Part shown: positions 7,443 to 14,398 of the stretch, piece by piece
How positions within the stretch are numbered: position 1 is the first letter of the stretch
Layout: each line of letters opens with the position of its first letter
Assembly (NCBI GenBank): GCA_949282345.1
Contig: CASDOQ010000053.1
Span: 1-37,719, forward strand
Reading direction: 5' to 3'
DNA: 37,719 nt
DNA from: an uncultured bacterium
Lineage (GTDB): Bacteria; Bacillota; Clostridia; Oscillospirales; CAG-272
Made by a program: the position numbers and the translations under genes
Notes under the pieces: model-generated
What the model was told of the DNA's origin: nothing
The model's input: only the letters and a program-made list of their open reading frames with translations
Databases searched by the model: none

Positions 7443-8204
7443 ATGTTTGCTGACGCACACGTACATTTATTGCCCAGGATCGACAATGGCCCGTGCCGCC
7501 TTTGGGAAGCCGAGGATATGCTCCGCGCGATGTATGCGGCCAAAGTGCGAGCCGCCGTTCTGACTCCGCACTTCAACGCCGACGATGAAGGAATCGCCGA
7601 ATTTACCGTCCGGCGCAAGCTGGCCTTCACTTCCCTCTTGCAGGCCGTCCCGGATCTTCGGCGCAATTTTCGCTTTTTTCTTTCCGCGGAGACCGAGCTT
7701 GTGCCGGGCGTTTCCTCGCTCCGTGATCTTTCGGAGTTGTGTATTCCCAAGACCCGTTACCTCCCCGTGACGCTCCCGATAGGCACGTATATCCCCCCGG
7801 AGATCATGCGCGAGATCGCAACACTGATACAAAAGCGAAAGATCTATCCCCTGATATGCCATTTGGAGCGATATATCACATTCTATAAAGAAAAGGAGCT
7901 ACAAAAGCTCCTCTCTCTTCCCTGCGCGATTTTTTGCATTTCCCCGGCCGGTTTAGACTGTGACGATACCGCCCGTTTGATTTTCCGGAATCTTCAGGCC
8001 GGCAAACGCTTTCTGATCGGCTCCAACGGTCACAATACCCGTTCCCGTCCGCCGGTTCTTACGCCGGATTGGATCCCGCACGGCATCTGTGCCCGCGTCC
8101 TTTCGATTCTCACGGAGGAAACGCAAAAAACGCTCCGGAACCCGGCGGAACTTCTCCGGCCGCCCGCTGAACCTACATACTCTGTTTTTGGTGCAGATAC
8201 TTGA
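7443..8204 (+). CDS. CpsB/YwqE-like PHP-domain tyrosine phosphatase
   Basis: A 253-residue protein of the PHP superfamily, matching the CpsB/CapC/YwqE metal-dependent protein-tyrosine phosphatases that counteract BY-kinases in capsule or polysaccharide control. Visible metal motifs: DAHVH (4-8, as in D.H.H), TPHF (41-44), AETE (82-85) and CHLERY (139-144). The last motif, usually SDAHN, reads SNGHN (194-198), so the Asp is replaced by Asn, which may weaken one metal site. The ribosome site is weak (AGAAAG). No BY-kinase or capsule gene is adjacent. The 3' end overlaps the convergent spoIIID gene by 32 nt. Family is fairly sure; substrate is unproven. Confidence 0.78.
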   Translation: MFADAHVHLLPRIDNGPCRLWEAEDMLRAMYAAKVRAAVLTPHFNADDEGIAEFTVRRKLAFTSLLQAVPDLRRNFRFFLSAETELVPGVSSLRDLSELCIPKTRYLPVTLPIGTYIPPEIMREIATLIQKRKIYPLICHLERYITFYKEKELQKLLSLPCAIFCISPAGLDCDDTARLIFRNLQAGKRFLIGSNGHNTRSRPPVLTPDWIPHGICARVLSILTEETQKTLRNPAELLRPPAEPTYSVFGADT

Positions 8205-8436
8205 TACGGGTTGCTTCTCCGCCGCGCAGATGCCTTTCCGATTTGTTGACCTCCAACACTTTTTTGGCCATCTGATACAATAGGGGGTTCACACGTGCAA
8301 GGTGGATCGTTATATCCTTATGTACCGTACTTTTGCTGATATTGAAGTGGCTGGCCGCGCTCCGCACGGTCGCCTTATTCTCCACCAGATACTCGGCCAG
8401 TATTTCACAGCGTTCTCTCTTGTTCTGATACAGCAT
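8173..8436 (-). CDS. spoIIID: Sporulation transcription factor SpoIIID
   Basis: An 87-residue DNA-binding protein, the usual size of SpoIIID, a mother-cell regulator acting with sigma-E and before sigma-K during sporulation. A helix-turn-helix is visible: TVRSAASHFNISKSTVHKD (residues 23-41), followed by the conserved basic C-terminal part (RHLRGGEATRIKYL, 68-81). ATG at 8436 is fixed by GGAGG seven bases upstream; the long open frame upstream of it runs through the divergent methyltransferase gene and is not coding. Its last 32 nt overlap the end of the PHP gene on the other strand. A sigma-E-like promoter is proposed at 8473-8501. Confidence 0.93.
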   Translation of the reverse strand: MLYQNKRERCEILAEYLVENKATVRSAASHFNISKSTVHKDITIHLARVNPLLYQMAKKVLEVNKSERHLRGGEATRIKYLHQKQSM

Positions 8437-8472
8437 ACAAATCCCTCCGGCAAATCGAAATCTGTTTACTAC

Positions 8473-8501
8473 ATCATATGAAAGGCATTTTACGCTTATG
8501 C
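8473..8501 (-). promoter_or_regulatory. Candidate sigma-E promoter of spoIIID
   Basis: On the minus strand, GCATAAG (8495-8501) and CATATGAT (8473-8480) are spaced by 14 nt. This resembles the sigma-E pattern known from Bacillus (GNATATT-type -35, CATACA-T-type -10). It would give a leader of about 30 nt. It overlaps the start codon of the divergent gene at 8498. Confidence 0.4.
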
Positions 8502-9292
8502 ACAAGGAAAGCGATAAATTCGGCGAAAGCACCGTGCTGGAAGGCATCACTTCGATACGCGCTCTGATCGATGCCCGCCGTGACCCCGGCAGCCGGAATG
8601 ACCGCCCGATCGAACGGATCCTTTTCGATGAGGAAAGATTGCGGAAGATCGGAAAAGAGGTCGGATGGCTCCGCGCCGTGGGGCGGGAGTACGATTTTCC
8701 GGTCCTCCCTGCTCCGCGTGAAGAAATCGAAAGACTGGCAACCGGCACAACGCACGGCGGCTTGCTTGCCGTGTGCGGCCAGCGTATCTTGCCTCCCCTT
8801 TCGGAATGCGACATCCTGCCGGACGGGTTTTACGCGATGATCGAGGGCGTTGAAGATCCTTACAATTTCGGCTATGCGTTGCGTTCGCTCTATGCCTGCG
8901 GGCTTTCCGGGGCGATTCTGACCGAGCGGAACTGGATGAGCGCCGCCGGGGTCGTCGCCCGGGCATCGGCCGGTGCTTCCGAGCGTCTTTCTTTATTTAC
9001 AGCCGATCCCTGTGCCGCCGCCGCGCTTTTCCGAAGAGCCGGCTACCGCATCGTAGCCGCCGACGTAAACACCGAGACCTCTCTTCCCTGCGCAAACATG
9101 AAAAAACCTCTTTTCCTCCTGATAGGCGGCGAAAAACGCGGCTTATCGCAAGCGCTTTCCGATATGGCCGATCTTACCGTGCGCATCCCTTACGGCCGCC
9201 GCTTTGATGCCGCGCTCTCGGCCGCTTCCGCCGCCACCATTCTCGGTTATGAAGTCCTGCGGCAGAATCTGCCCCCGGCACAGCCGGAATAA
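8498..9292 (+). CDS. TrmH-family (SpoU) RNA 2'-O-methyltransferase
   Basis: A 264-residue S-adenosylmethionine-dependent SPOUT enzyme likely to methylate ribose in rRNA or tRNA. An N-terminal substrate-recognition segment (about 10-95) is followed by the catalytic domain. Motif 1 is DPYNFGYALR with N123 and R129 present, and motif 2 is LIGGEKRGLS (208-217). Motif 3, usually IP..G...SLN, reads IPYGRRFDAALSAASA (230-245), so the normal SLN is ALS. It is therefore a divergent member, and I do not call it rlmB. The ribosome site is weak (GAAAGG 12 nt upstream). It ends at a strong bidirectional terminator. It is divergent from spoIIID with only 61 nt between coding regions. Confidence 0.82.
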   Translation: MHKESDKFGESTVLEGITSIRALIDARRDPGSRNDRPIERILFDEERLRKIGKEVGWLRAVGREYDFPVLPAPREEIERLATGTTHGGLLAVCGQRILPPLSECDILPDGFYAMIEGVEDPYNFGYALRSLYACGLSGAILTERNWMSAAGVVARASAGASERLSLFTADPCAAAALFRRAGYRIVAADVNTETSLPCANMKKPLFLLIGGEKRGLSQALSDMADLTVRIPYGRRFDAALSAASAATILGYEVLRQNLPPAQPE

Positions 9293-9330
9293 AAAAGCGA
9301 GCGACGATCTTTGAAGATCGCTTCAAAAGC

Positions 9331-9359
9331 AAAAAGCCCATCGGTTGATGGGCTTTTTT
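9331..9359. terminator. Bidirectional terminator
   Basis: AAAAAGCCCATC (9331-9342) and GATGGGCTTTTTT (9347-9359) form a GC-rich stem with a 4-nt loop and T runs on both strands. It serves the convergent methyltransferase and CD1247-type genes. Confidence 0.95.
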
Positions 9360-9378
9360 GGACAGATGATTCTTTCTC

Positions 9379-9822
9379 TTATTCCTCGTCCTTTTTGCAG
9401 TCCCGGTCGCAATTATCGCAGTTTTCGGGATCGCAGGTGCAGTCAAAATACTGACCGCAAGCCGGGCATTTAATGTGTTCGGGATCTACGGACTCATCAA
9501 AGCAGACCACCTCGCCGCAGGACGGGCAGGTCACTTCATAATATTCGGTTCCTTCGAGTTCGTCATCCTCGTCATCCTCCTCATACTCCTCATACTCCTC
9601 ATCGTCGTACAAGAATTCTTCGATATCCCCGAGGTCCTGATCGAGTTCTTCACAATAATCGCGGAGTTCGTGGCATTCAACCTCCAGATTGTTGATCTTC
9701 TCTGCCATTTCGGAAACAAGATTGACAAGTTCAGAGATCAGTTTTCCTTCCGGCTTAGAGGCATCGATGCCAAAGCCCTCGTACAGCCCCTTGAGATATG
9801 CGCTTTTCTCGGTAATATCCAT
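9379..9822 (-). CDS. CD1247-type protein with acidic linker and zinc ribbon
   Basis: A 147-residue protein found in Clostridia. It begins with the characteristic EKSAYLKGLYEGFGID segment and a predicted coiled-coil helix (about 25-65). A very acidic linker rich in Asp, Glu and Tyr follows (about 66-95), then a zinc-ribbon-like end with CPSC (99-102) and CPAC (118-121) and a Cys-rich tail (CTCDPENCDNCDRDC). The function of the family is not established. The ATG start has AAGGAGG upstream. It lies 58 nt behind efp and is probably co-transcribed with it through the hairpin at 9853-9876. Confidence 0.8.
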   Translation of the reverse strand: MDITEKSAYLKGLYEGFGIDASKPEGKLISELVNLVSEMAEKINNLEVECHELRDYCEELDQDLGDIEEFLYDDEEYEEYEEDDEDDELEGTEYYEVTCPSCGEVVCFDESVDPEHIKCPACGQYFDCTCDPENCDNCDRDCKKDEE

Positions 9823-9852
9823 CGTTTATTCCTCCTTGTTTCTTTGTGCAAA

Positions 9853-9876
9853 GTTGCCGCACTTCCGTGCGGCAAC
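9853..9876 (-). terminator. Intra-operon hairpin after efp
   Basis: GTTGCCGCAC (9853-9862) and GTGCGGCAAC (9867-9876) form a perfect 10-bp stem with a 4-nt loop. Only TTT follows on the minus strand, so it is more likely a partial attenuator or a 3'-end stabiliser between efp and the CD1247-type gene than a full terminator. Confidence 0.55.
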
Positions 9877-9880
9877 AGGA

Positions 9881-10444
9881 TTACGCTCTTTCCAGATACT
9901 CGCCGACACGGGTATCGATCCGGATGAGGTCCCCGGTATTGATGAAGATCGGAACGCGGACGATCGCGCCGGTCTCCAGGGTGGCGGCTTTGGTCACGTT
10001 GGTGGCGGTATCCCCGCGGACGCCGGGCTCGGTGTCGGTCACTTCAAGCGTTACGAAAACGGGCGGCTCCACGCTGAAAACATTGCCCTTATAGGAAACG
10101 ATCTTGCACGTGGTGTTTTCCTTCACGAATTTGAAATTATCGCCCAGTTTATCGGAGTTGAGAGGAGTCTGCTCATAGGTCTCGGGGTCCATGAAATAGT
10201 ATAGATCCCCGTCGTTGTACAGATACTCCATCTCGCGCCGTTCGATATAAGCCCCTTCAAACTTATCGGTGGGGTTAAAGGTCTTTTCAATGACGGCGCC
10301 GTTGATGACGTCCTTCAGTTTGGTACGGACGAAGGCAGCCCCTTTGCCGGGCTTTACGTGCTGGAATTCAAGCACCTGAACGACCTTTCCGTCCATCTCA
10401 AAGGTCACGCCGTTTTTGAAATCGCCTGCAATTACAACTTCCAT
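9881..10444 (-). CDS. efp: Elongation factor P
   Basis: A 187-residue translation factor that binds the ribosome between the P and E sites and relieves stalling at polyproline stretches. All three beta-barrel domains are present. The KOW-like N domain contains [13 protein letters not shown] with the loop lysine that is modified in many bacteria. The middle domain carries [15 protein letters not shown], and the C-terminal OB domain ends with [17 protein letters not shown]. The ATG at 10444 is preferred over GTG at 10450 because AGGTG lies 5 nt upstream. It is read from its own promoter (10551-10579) with a roughly 100-nt structured leader. In many Firmicutes an Xaa-Pro peptidase gene precedes efp; here it does not. 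Confidence 0.96.
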   Translation of the reverse strand: MEVVIAGDFKNGVTFEMDGKVVQVLEFQHVKPGKGAAFVRTKLKDVINGAVIEKTFNPTDKFEGAYIERREMEYLYNDGDLYYFMDPETYEQTPLNSDKLGDNFKFVKENTTCKIVSYKGNVFSVEPPVFVTLEVTDTEPGVRGDTATNVTKAATLETGAIVRVPIFINTGDLIRIDTRVGEYLERA

Positions 10445-10550
10445 TTTCACACCTGTTCAGCGGTCAAAAAATTTGTTTAGGAGGGATCCCCATCTCCCCG
10501 CTGTCGTCGATGGCCTCCCGAACCGCGCAAGCGCGGATGTATACAACCAT

Positions 10551-10579
10551 ATTTTATAACAAAACTCCTGATTTTGCAA
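10551..10579 (-). promoter_or_regulatory. Promoter of efp with structured leader
   Basis: On the minus strand, TTGCAA (10574-10579), a 17-nt spacer and TAAAAT (10551-10556). The leader of about 100 nt contains a perfect CCGCGC-TT-GCGCGG hairpin (10523-10536) and a GGGATCCC palindrome near 10485-10492. I recognise no known riboswitch in it. Confidence 0.6.
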
Positions 10580-10647
10580 GAGGAAAATGCTAAAAAGATA
10601 AAAAACAGAGAAAAAAGAAAGGGTTTTCCCAGTCTTGGAGCAGAACT

Positions 10648-11514
10648 TCAGTTCTTCCCGGTAATTTTTTTATAGTATTGCTTCATAGCCAACGCATCGC
10701 GCGCCATCGTTCCCGCCGATTCACAGATCAAGGTCGGGCAGACCCGCAGTTCGGCAATTGCTTCGATCAGCGGTTCAAAAGCCGGACCGTACACCTCGTC
10801 GTCAAAGGTCAGGTGGCGTTTTTCTCCGGCGGCGGTATATTCGATCTTAGAGAAATGGCAGTGCAGATTCAAAGCATAACTGTCCCCCAGTGAGCAGGCG
10901 ATTTCATCGAATACCCGCATATAATCCTCTTTCGTACGGAAGCTCCCTTCCCCGCCGCAGGCACGCGCATTCAGATGCCCGAAATCCACGACAGGAGCAA
11001 ACCGCGGCGAAAGATGGCAAAGCTCCAGCACCTCAGAAAGCGTGCCGAGCTGATTCAGTTTTCCCATTGTCTCAAGCCCGATACGGACGCCGTTATCAGG
11101 AATCGTTTCCAAAGCACGCCAAAGCGTGTCAGCCGCAAGATTCATGGCCTCTTCCCGGCTGATCTTAGCCGCGCTCCCCGTATGTACGACGATGATGCCG
11201 GCGTGGAGGAGTTCTGCCGCGTGCAAAGACTGTTGGATATAATCCAGGCTTTTCAGGCGCTTTTCGGGATCGGTACCCGACAGTGAAATAAAGTACGGCG
11301 TATGAAAGGACATCCTGATCCCGGATCCCTCCGCGGCAAGGCCAATGGCAGAGAGCGTTGTGTCTCCCGCAGTAAGCCCGTTTCCGGCTTCAAATTCATA
11401 GGCGTCCAACCCCTGAGCCGCTACCCATGCGGGCGCCTCGGTACTGGATTTATGTCCGTCATCATAAAAGGCCTGGCTGTTGCCGCCGGGGCCGAACATC
11501 GGCACTGTATTCAT
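10648..11514 (-). CDS. Endonuclease IV-like TIM-barrel protein
   Basis: A 288-residue protein of the AP endonuclease IV / sugar-phosphate isomerase TIM-barrel superfamily. Putative metal ligands line up well with endonuclease IV: H71 (FHTPY), H111 (VVHTG), E148 (LETMGK), D177 and H180 (DFGHLNARA), H218/H220 (LHCHF) and E265 (ICESAG). The DxH pair of classical Nfo is not obvious; H234 in EKRHL is a possible partner. It may cut abasic DNA, or be an isomerase-like relative. ATG at 11514 follows AAGGA with a 7-nt gap. It has its own promoter (11556-11584), divergent from the tRNA operon. No terminator is evident before efp, only a T-rich stretch. Confidence 0.75.
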   Translation of the reverse strand: MNTVPMFGPGGNSQAFYDDGHKSSTEAPAWVAAQGLDAYEFEAGNGLTAGDTTLSAIGLAAEGSGIRMSFHTPYFISLSGTDPEKRLKSLDYIQQSLHAAELLHAGIIVVHTGSAAKISREEAMNLAADTLWRALETIPDNGVRIGLETMGKLNQLGTLSEVLELCHLSPRFAPVVDFGHLNARACGGEGSFRTKEDYMRVFDEIACSLGDSYALNLHCHFSKIEYTAAGEKRHLTFDDEVYGPAFEPLIEAIAELRVCPTLICESAGTMARDALAMKQYYKKITGKN

Positions 11515-11555
11515 GCTTTTTTCCTTCTTTGAAGTGAGTTTTTTCTATCATTTTC

Positions 11556-11584
11556 ATTCTACCACACAAAGATGTGTAAGGCAA
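11556..11584 (-). promoter_or_regulatory. Promoter of the endonuclease IV-like gene
   Basis: On the minus strand, TTGCCT (11579-11584), a 17-nt spacer and TAGAAT (11556-11561). The spacer holds a small inverted repeat ACACA (11564-11568) / TGTGT (11573-11577), which could be an operator. Confidence 0.65.
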
Positions 11585-11614
11585 GAAAAAAGTTATTTTT
11601 TTTGCGATTTTCCC

Positions 11615-11643
11615 TTGACAAATCGGAAGGAGTATGTTATCAT
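11615..11643 (+). promoter_or_regulatory. Promoter of the tRNA operon
   Basis: TTGACA (11615-11620), a 17-nt spacer and TATCAT (11638-11643), placing the transcript start just before tRNA-Gly at 11662. Confidence 0.88.
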
Positions 11644-11661
11644 AATAGGGCGCGCGGATGT

Positions 11662-11735
11662 GCGGGTGTAGTTCAATGGTAGAATCCCAGCCTTCCAAGC
11701 TGGTCGTGTGGGTTCGATTCCCATCACCCGCTCCA
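11662..11735 (+). tRNA. tRNA-Gly (anticodon TCC), CCA encoded
   Basis: A full cloverleaf: acceptor GCGGGTG pairs with CACCCGC. The anticodon loop CTTCCAA gives anticodon TCC, the T arm carries GGTTCGATTCC, and the 3' CCA is encoded at 11733-11735. It reads GGA/GGG-type glycine codons. It is the first of two tandem tRNAs. Confidence 0.97.
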
Positions 11736-11739
11736 CAAT

Positions 11740-11815
11740 GCGCCTGTAGCTCAGCGGATAGAGTGCCCGGCTACGAACCGGTAGGTCGTAGGTTCGAATC
11801 CTATCAGGCGCGCCA
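11740..11815 (+). tRNA. tRNA-Arg (anticodon ACG), CCA encoded
   Basis: Acceptor GCGCCTG pairs with CAGGCGC. The loop CTACGAA gives anticodon ACG (A34 normally edited to inosine by TadA), the T arm carries GGTTCGAATCC, and CCA ends at 11815. It starts 4 nt after tRNA-Gly. Closing pair 27-43 of the anticodon stem is a C-T mismatch. Confidence 0.96.
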
Positions 11816-11818
11816 GAG

Positions 11819-11852
11819 AGATCCGAAAGTTTTCTTTCGGATCTTTCTTTAT
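11819..11852 (+). terminator. Terminator of the tRNA operon
   Basis: AGATCCGAAAG (11819-11829) and CTTTCGGATCT (11834-11844) form an 11-bp stem with a TTTT loop, followed by TTCTTTATT. Confidence 0.93.
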
Positions 11853-11888
11853 TCCCATAAAGCCGCGCGTAATTTCAAAATCTCTCAG

Positions 11889-12010
11889 GGGAAAGTTTCT
11901 TGAGAATTTCAAAGCGCCTCCATGCGAAAGGAAAAGCAATGCTGCGTCCCATGGCATTGCTTTTTTGTTTTTTGTACTGCTCCGCTGGAGCGGAGTTCGG
12001 AAACTTTCCC
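11889..12010. repeat. Nested inverted-repeat intergenic block
   Basis: GGGAAAGTTTC (11889-11899) is exactly inverted at 12000-12010, enclosing a terminator-like hairpin (11932-11960) and a small hairpin CTCCGC-TGGA-GCGGAG (11980-11995). There is no coding region. It may be a small repetitive element or a structured RNA; no homologue is visible elsewhere in the window. Confidence 0.35.
11932..11966 (+). terminator. Second terminator-like hairpin after the tRNAs
   Basis: AAAAGCAATGC (11932-11942) pairs with GCATTGCTTTT (11954-11964), followed by a T run interrupted by one G. The plus-strand orientation makes it a backup terminator for the tRNA transcript or a terminator for an unseen small RNA. 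Confidence 0.7.
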
Positions 12011-12014
12011 GACG

Positions 12015-12052
12015 AAAAAGAAGCCGTTGTCAAATGCTTTGACAACGGCTTC
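12015..12052 (-). terminator. Terminator of the lipoprotein gene
   Basis: GAAGCCGTTGTCAAA (12020-12034) is perfectly inverted at 12038-12052, giving a 15-bp stem followed by TTTTTC on the minus strand, 12 nt past the stop codon. Confidence 0.93.
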
Positions 12053-12064
12053 CGCAGAAAGTAA

Positions 12065-14248
12065 TTATTTGATATATCCCTGCGACCAGCAGTAAATAAA
12101 TCCGGAAAGGCTGGAGGAATCGGTGTTCGCAGGATTTTCGGTATCCGGGTAGAGACGGAGCACACCGTACGGCGCTTTTCCGGTCGCGGAGGTAGCGGCA
12201 TTCTTGAAGTATTTGTTGCTGGGATCCTGCCCGTCATTCAGCATGGCCGTAATGGCGTCACAAGCCGCCTCGAATTCTTCTCTCGTCTCTGCGTTGATCG
12301 CTCTGTTCATGTATTCGGAAGAGATCCGAACGGCCTCCTGAACGAAGGATTCACTTTCCAAGCGGGAAACCGCTTCATATCCCTCGGAAAGGTTTCTGAC
12401 TTCGGTCTCAGCGGCACTGAGGCGGGAACGGAGGTCAGGGCTCTCTTTGATCAGAACGTCCAATTCCTCGGAATGGTTCAGGAAATCAGGGTCGATATTG
12501 GCCTTGATGTATTTCCAGATATTCCGATACTCAGAAGCCGAAGCAAAGGCAGGGATCTGCAAGCGCAGATAGTCGCGCAGATCGTTTACGTTGGAAAAGG
12601 CTTCGCCGGTCGTATTGTATTTTCCCTGCATCATATCGGAATTAAAAGGAACCGAGTTGATGGCAGTTTTAATCGCTTCCTTATATTTTTCCGCCACCAG
12701 GTTCTGCGTGGTCCGGCTGATGACATGACTCCAGACTTTTTCGTTCGTCAGGCCGTAAAGCGGGTTACGACGGGCGGCCTCGTTCTGCGTTTTGAAGTCA
12801 TAGAGGAAGTCGGAGGTAACGCCGGGATCGGATACGCAGGGGTATACGATCGCAAGATTCCCGGTATATTTGTTATCCATGAAATAACTGCAACTGTTAT
12901 TACGGGTAACGGTGCCGGTGCTTTCATCGTACGAATAATCGGTCCCGTCCTCGAGGTCACCGTATTGGAGAATATTCCTCAGCTCCGCCTTGGAGTTGGC
13001 AAGCAGATCACGGATAATCTCCAAAGACCGCTCCGCAGAGACCGAGTAAGAGGAGACGGCAAACATGGCGTTAAAGGGCTCTTCATCATCCAGACGAGGG
13101 CAATCAAGCAGATAGCAATAATTGTCTCTCTGATAATCACGAAGTTCCGTGTACGTGCACTGGACAACCTGCATAGCGTACAGATCGGTTGCGCTCTGCA
13201 CCGGCGGACAGTACCCGTGCTCCTTGGCGGAGGTCATAAACGCCAGATAACTCCGATAAACGCTCCCCGGGGCGAGGATATTGACTGCATCGACACGGGT
13301 GGCGGCGCCGGTGGCGTTGCCGCTGTAGTGATTGTAAACGGTACCGAGGAAGGTATTTTCCCCTGCGTAGCTGTAGGTATACAACGTGGGGAATGCGAAG
13401 GTTTCTTTCAACGGATAGATCCTGGTCTTATCGCCGTACTTTTCGGGATCCTTAGCCTTCAGACGGTTCAGCAAATCGTCTTCGTTCGCGAGCAACGTCT
13501 CGGCAAAGGAATAGCATTTGTCGTAATTCAGCACGTTGGCGTTCCCGTCGTATTTCAGGAAGGGAGACGTTCCGCTCACCGAAGCCCCCTGATAGGTCTG
13601 GTCGACCAGATCGCGGTTGACGAGAAGATACGTATACTTTCCGATCAGAACGTTGTTGGGAACCGCGTAGAGTTTTCCGTCTACGCGCGCCCCGGTAAGC
13701 AGGGCGGAATTGATGTGGGACTCAAAGGTCTTATCGGCATCCACAGCCTCGGTAACGTCCTGCAGGTATCCGGCGGCATTGAATCTGTCAAACATGTCGC
13801 GGCCGGCAATGAGAAGAATATCGACCTGGTTTTCACGGATCTCGGGATAGATCTCCTGAGGAATACCGTGTTCATCCAGTTCGGTCTTCGGGCCATCCGC
13901 ATATTCTCGCTCAAACCAATCGGCGGCGGATTCAGCCGTGCTCGATGCGGCAGATTGCAGTTTTGCGAGAACGTTGGATTCATACTCTGCTTCGGTGTAC
14001 ATGTAAAAATTCACGTGCGTATTATAAAGCTTTTCCGCTACTTCGTTGAACTTCTGCTCCATGATCGAAACAGATTCATCAGACGTTCTCGCGTCTTTGA
14101 TGATATAAAAGTTCAAGGTAGCCGGAACATTGGCTTTTGCCTCGGGTTCTTCGGTTGTCGTCTGCTCGCTGTCGCCTCCGCAGGACGTAAGAACGAGCGG
14201 AAAAACAAGAAGCAGGCAAAGAAGTAAAGAGAATATTCTCTTTTTCAT
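12065..14248 (-). CDS. Large solute-binding-like lipoprotein
   Basis: A 727-residue secreted lipoprotein. It has a lipoprotein signal peptide (MKKR, a hydrophobic core, and lipobox LTSC with Cys23), a Thr/Glu/Gln-rich linker (24-40), then a periplasmic-binding-like fold. Segments such as NQVDILLIAGRDMFDRF and GKLYAVPNNVLIGKYTYLLVNRDL resemble the extracellular solute-binding (family 1, sugar) proteins, while the long C-terminal half (about 480-727) is longer than usual. ATG at 14248 follows AGGAGG. A promoter (14286-14314) and a strong terminator show it is a single-gene unit. No ABC permease or ATPase gene is near, so the partner transporter, if any, is elsewhere. Ligand unknown. Confidence 0.75.
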   Translation of the reverse strand: MKKRIFSLLLCLLLVFPLVLTSCGGDSEQTTTEEPEAKANVPATLNFYIIKDARTSDESVSIMEQKFNEVAEKLYNTHVNFYMYTEAEYESNVLAKLQSAASSTAESAADWFEREYADGPKTELDEHGIPQEIYPEIRENQVDILLIAGRDMFDRFNAAGYLQDVTEAVDADKTFESHINSALLTGARVDGKLYAVPNNVLIGKYTYLLVNRDLVDQTYQGASVSGTSPFLKYDGNANVLNYDKCYSFAETLLANEDDLLNRLKAKDPEKYGDKTRIYPLKETFAFPTLYTYSYAGENTFLGTVYNHYSGNATGAATRVDAVNILAPGSVYRSYLAFMTSAKEHGYCPPVQSATDLYAMQVVQCTYTELRDYQRDNYCYLLDCPRLDDEEPFNAMFAVSSYSVSAERSLEIIRDLLANSKAELRNILQYGDLEDGTDYSYDESTGTVTRNNSCSYFMDNKYTGNLAIVYPCVSDPGVTSDFLYDFKTQNEAARRNPLYGLTNEKVWSHVISRTTQNLVAEKYKEAIKTAINSVPFNSDMMQGKYNTTGEAFSNVNDLRDYLRLQIPAFASASEYRNIWKYIKANIDPDFLNHSEELDVLIKESPDLRSRLSAAETEVRNLSEGYEAVSRLESESFVQEAVRISSEYMNRAINAETREEFEAACDAITAMLNDGQDPSNKYFKNAATSATGKAPYGVLRLYPDTENPANTDSSSLSGFIYCWSQGYIK

Positions 14249-14285
14249 AGAAACCTCCTGTATGGATATATGCTTATACTCTTTT

Positions 14286-14314
14286 AGTATAACTTCTTCC
14301 GCCTCTAAAGTCAA
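14286..14314 (-). promoter_or_regulatory. Promoter of the lipoprotein gene
   Basis: On the minus strand, TTGACT (14309-14314), a 17-nt spacer and TATACT (14286-14291), about 40 nt before the ATG at 14248. It lies just after the second sigma gene. Confidence 0.8.
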
Positions 14315-14398
14315 GTCAAAAATCGTAAAGTGAAGCGGCAGGAGAAAAAAGTAGCGAAACAGACAAACGCACCGTTTGAAATTTGTCTGTTCTGTCAA

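Noticed and set aside
8437..8814. Upstream extension of spoIIID
   Set aside because: SpoIIID has its normal 87 residues from 8436 with a strong ribosome site; the extension covers the divergent methyltransferase.
12473..14227. A 584-codon open frame on the plus strand
   Set aside because: It is antisense to the whole lipoprotein gene, lacks a ribosome site and known domains, and shows the composition of a shadow frame.
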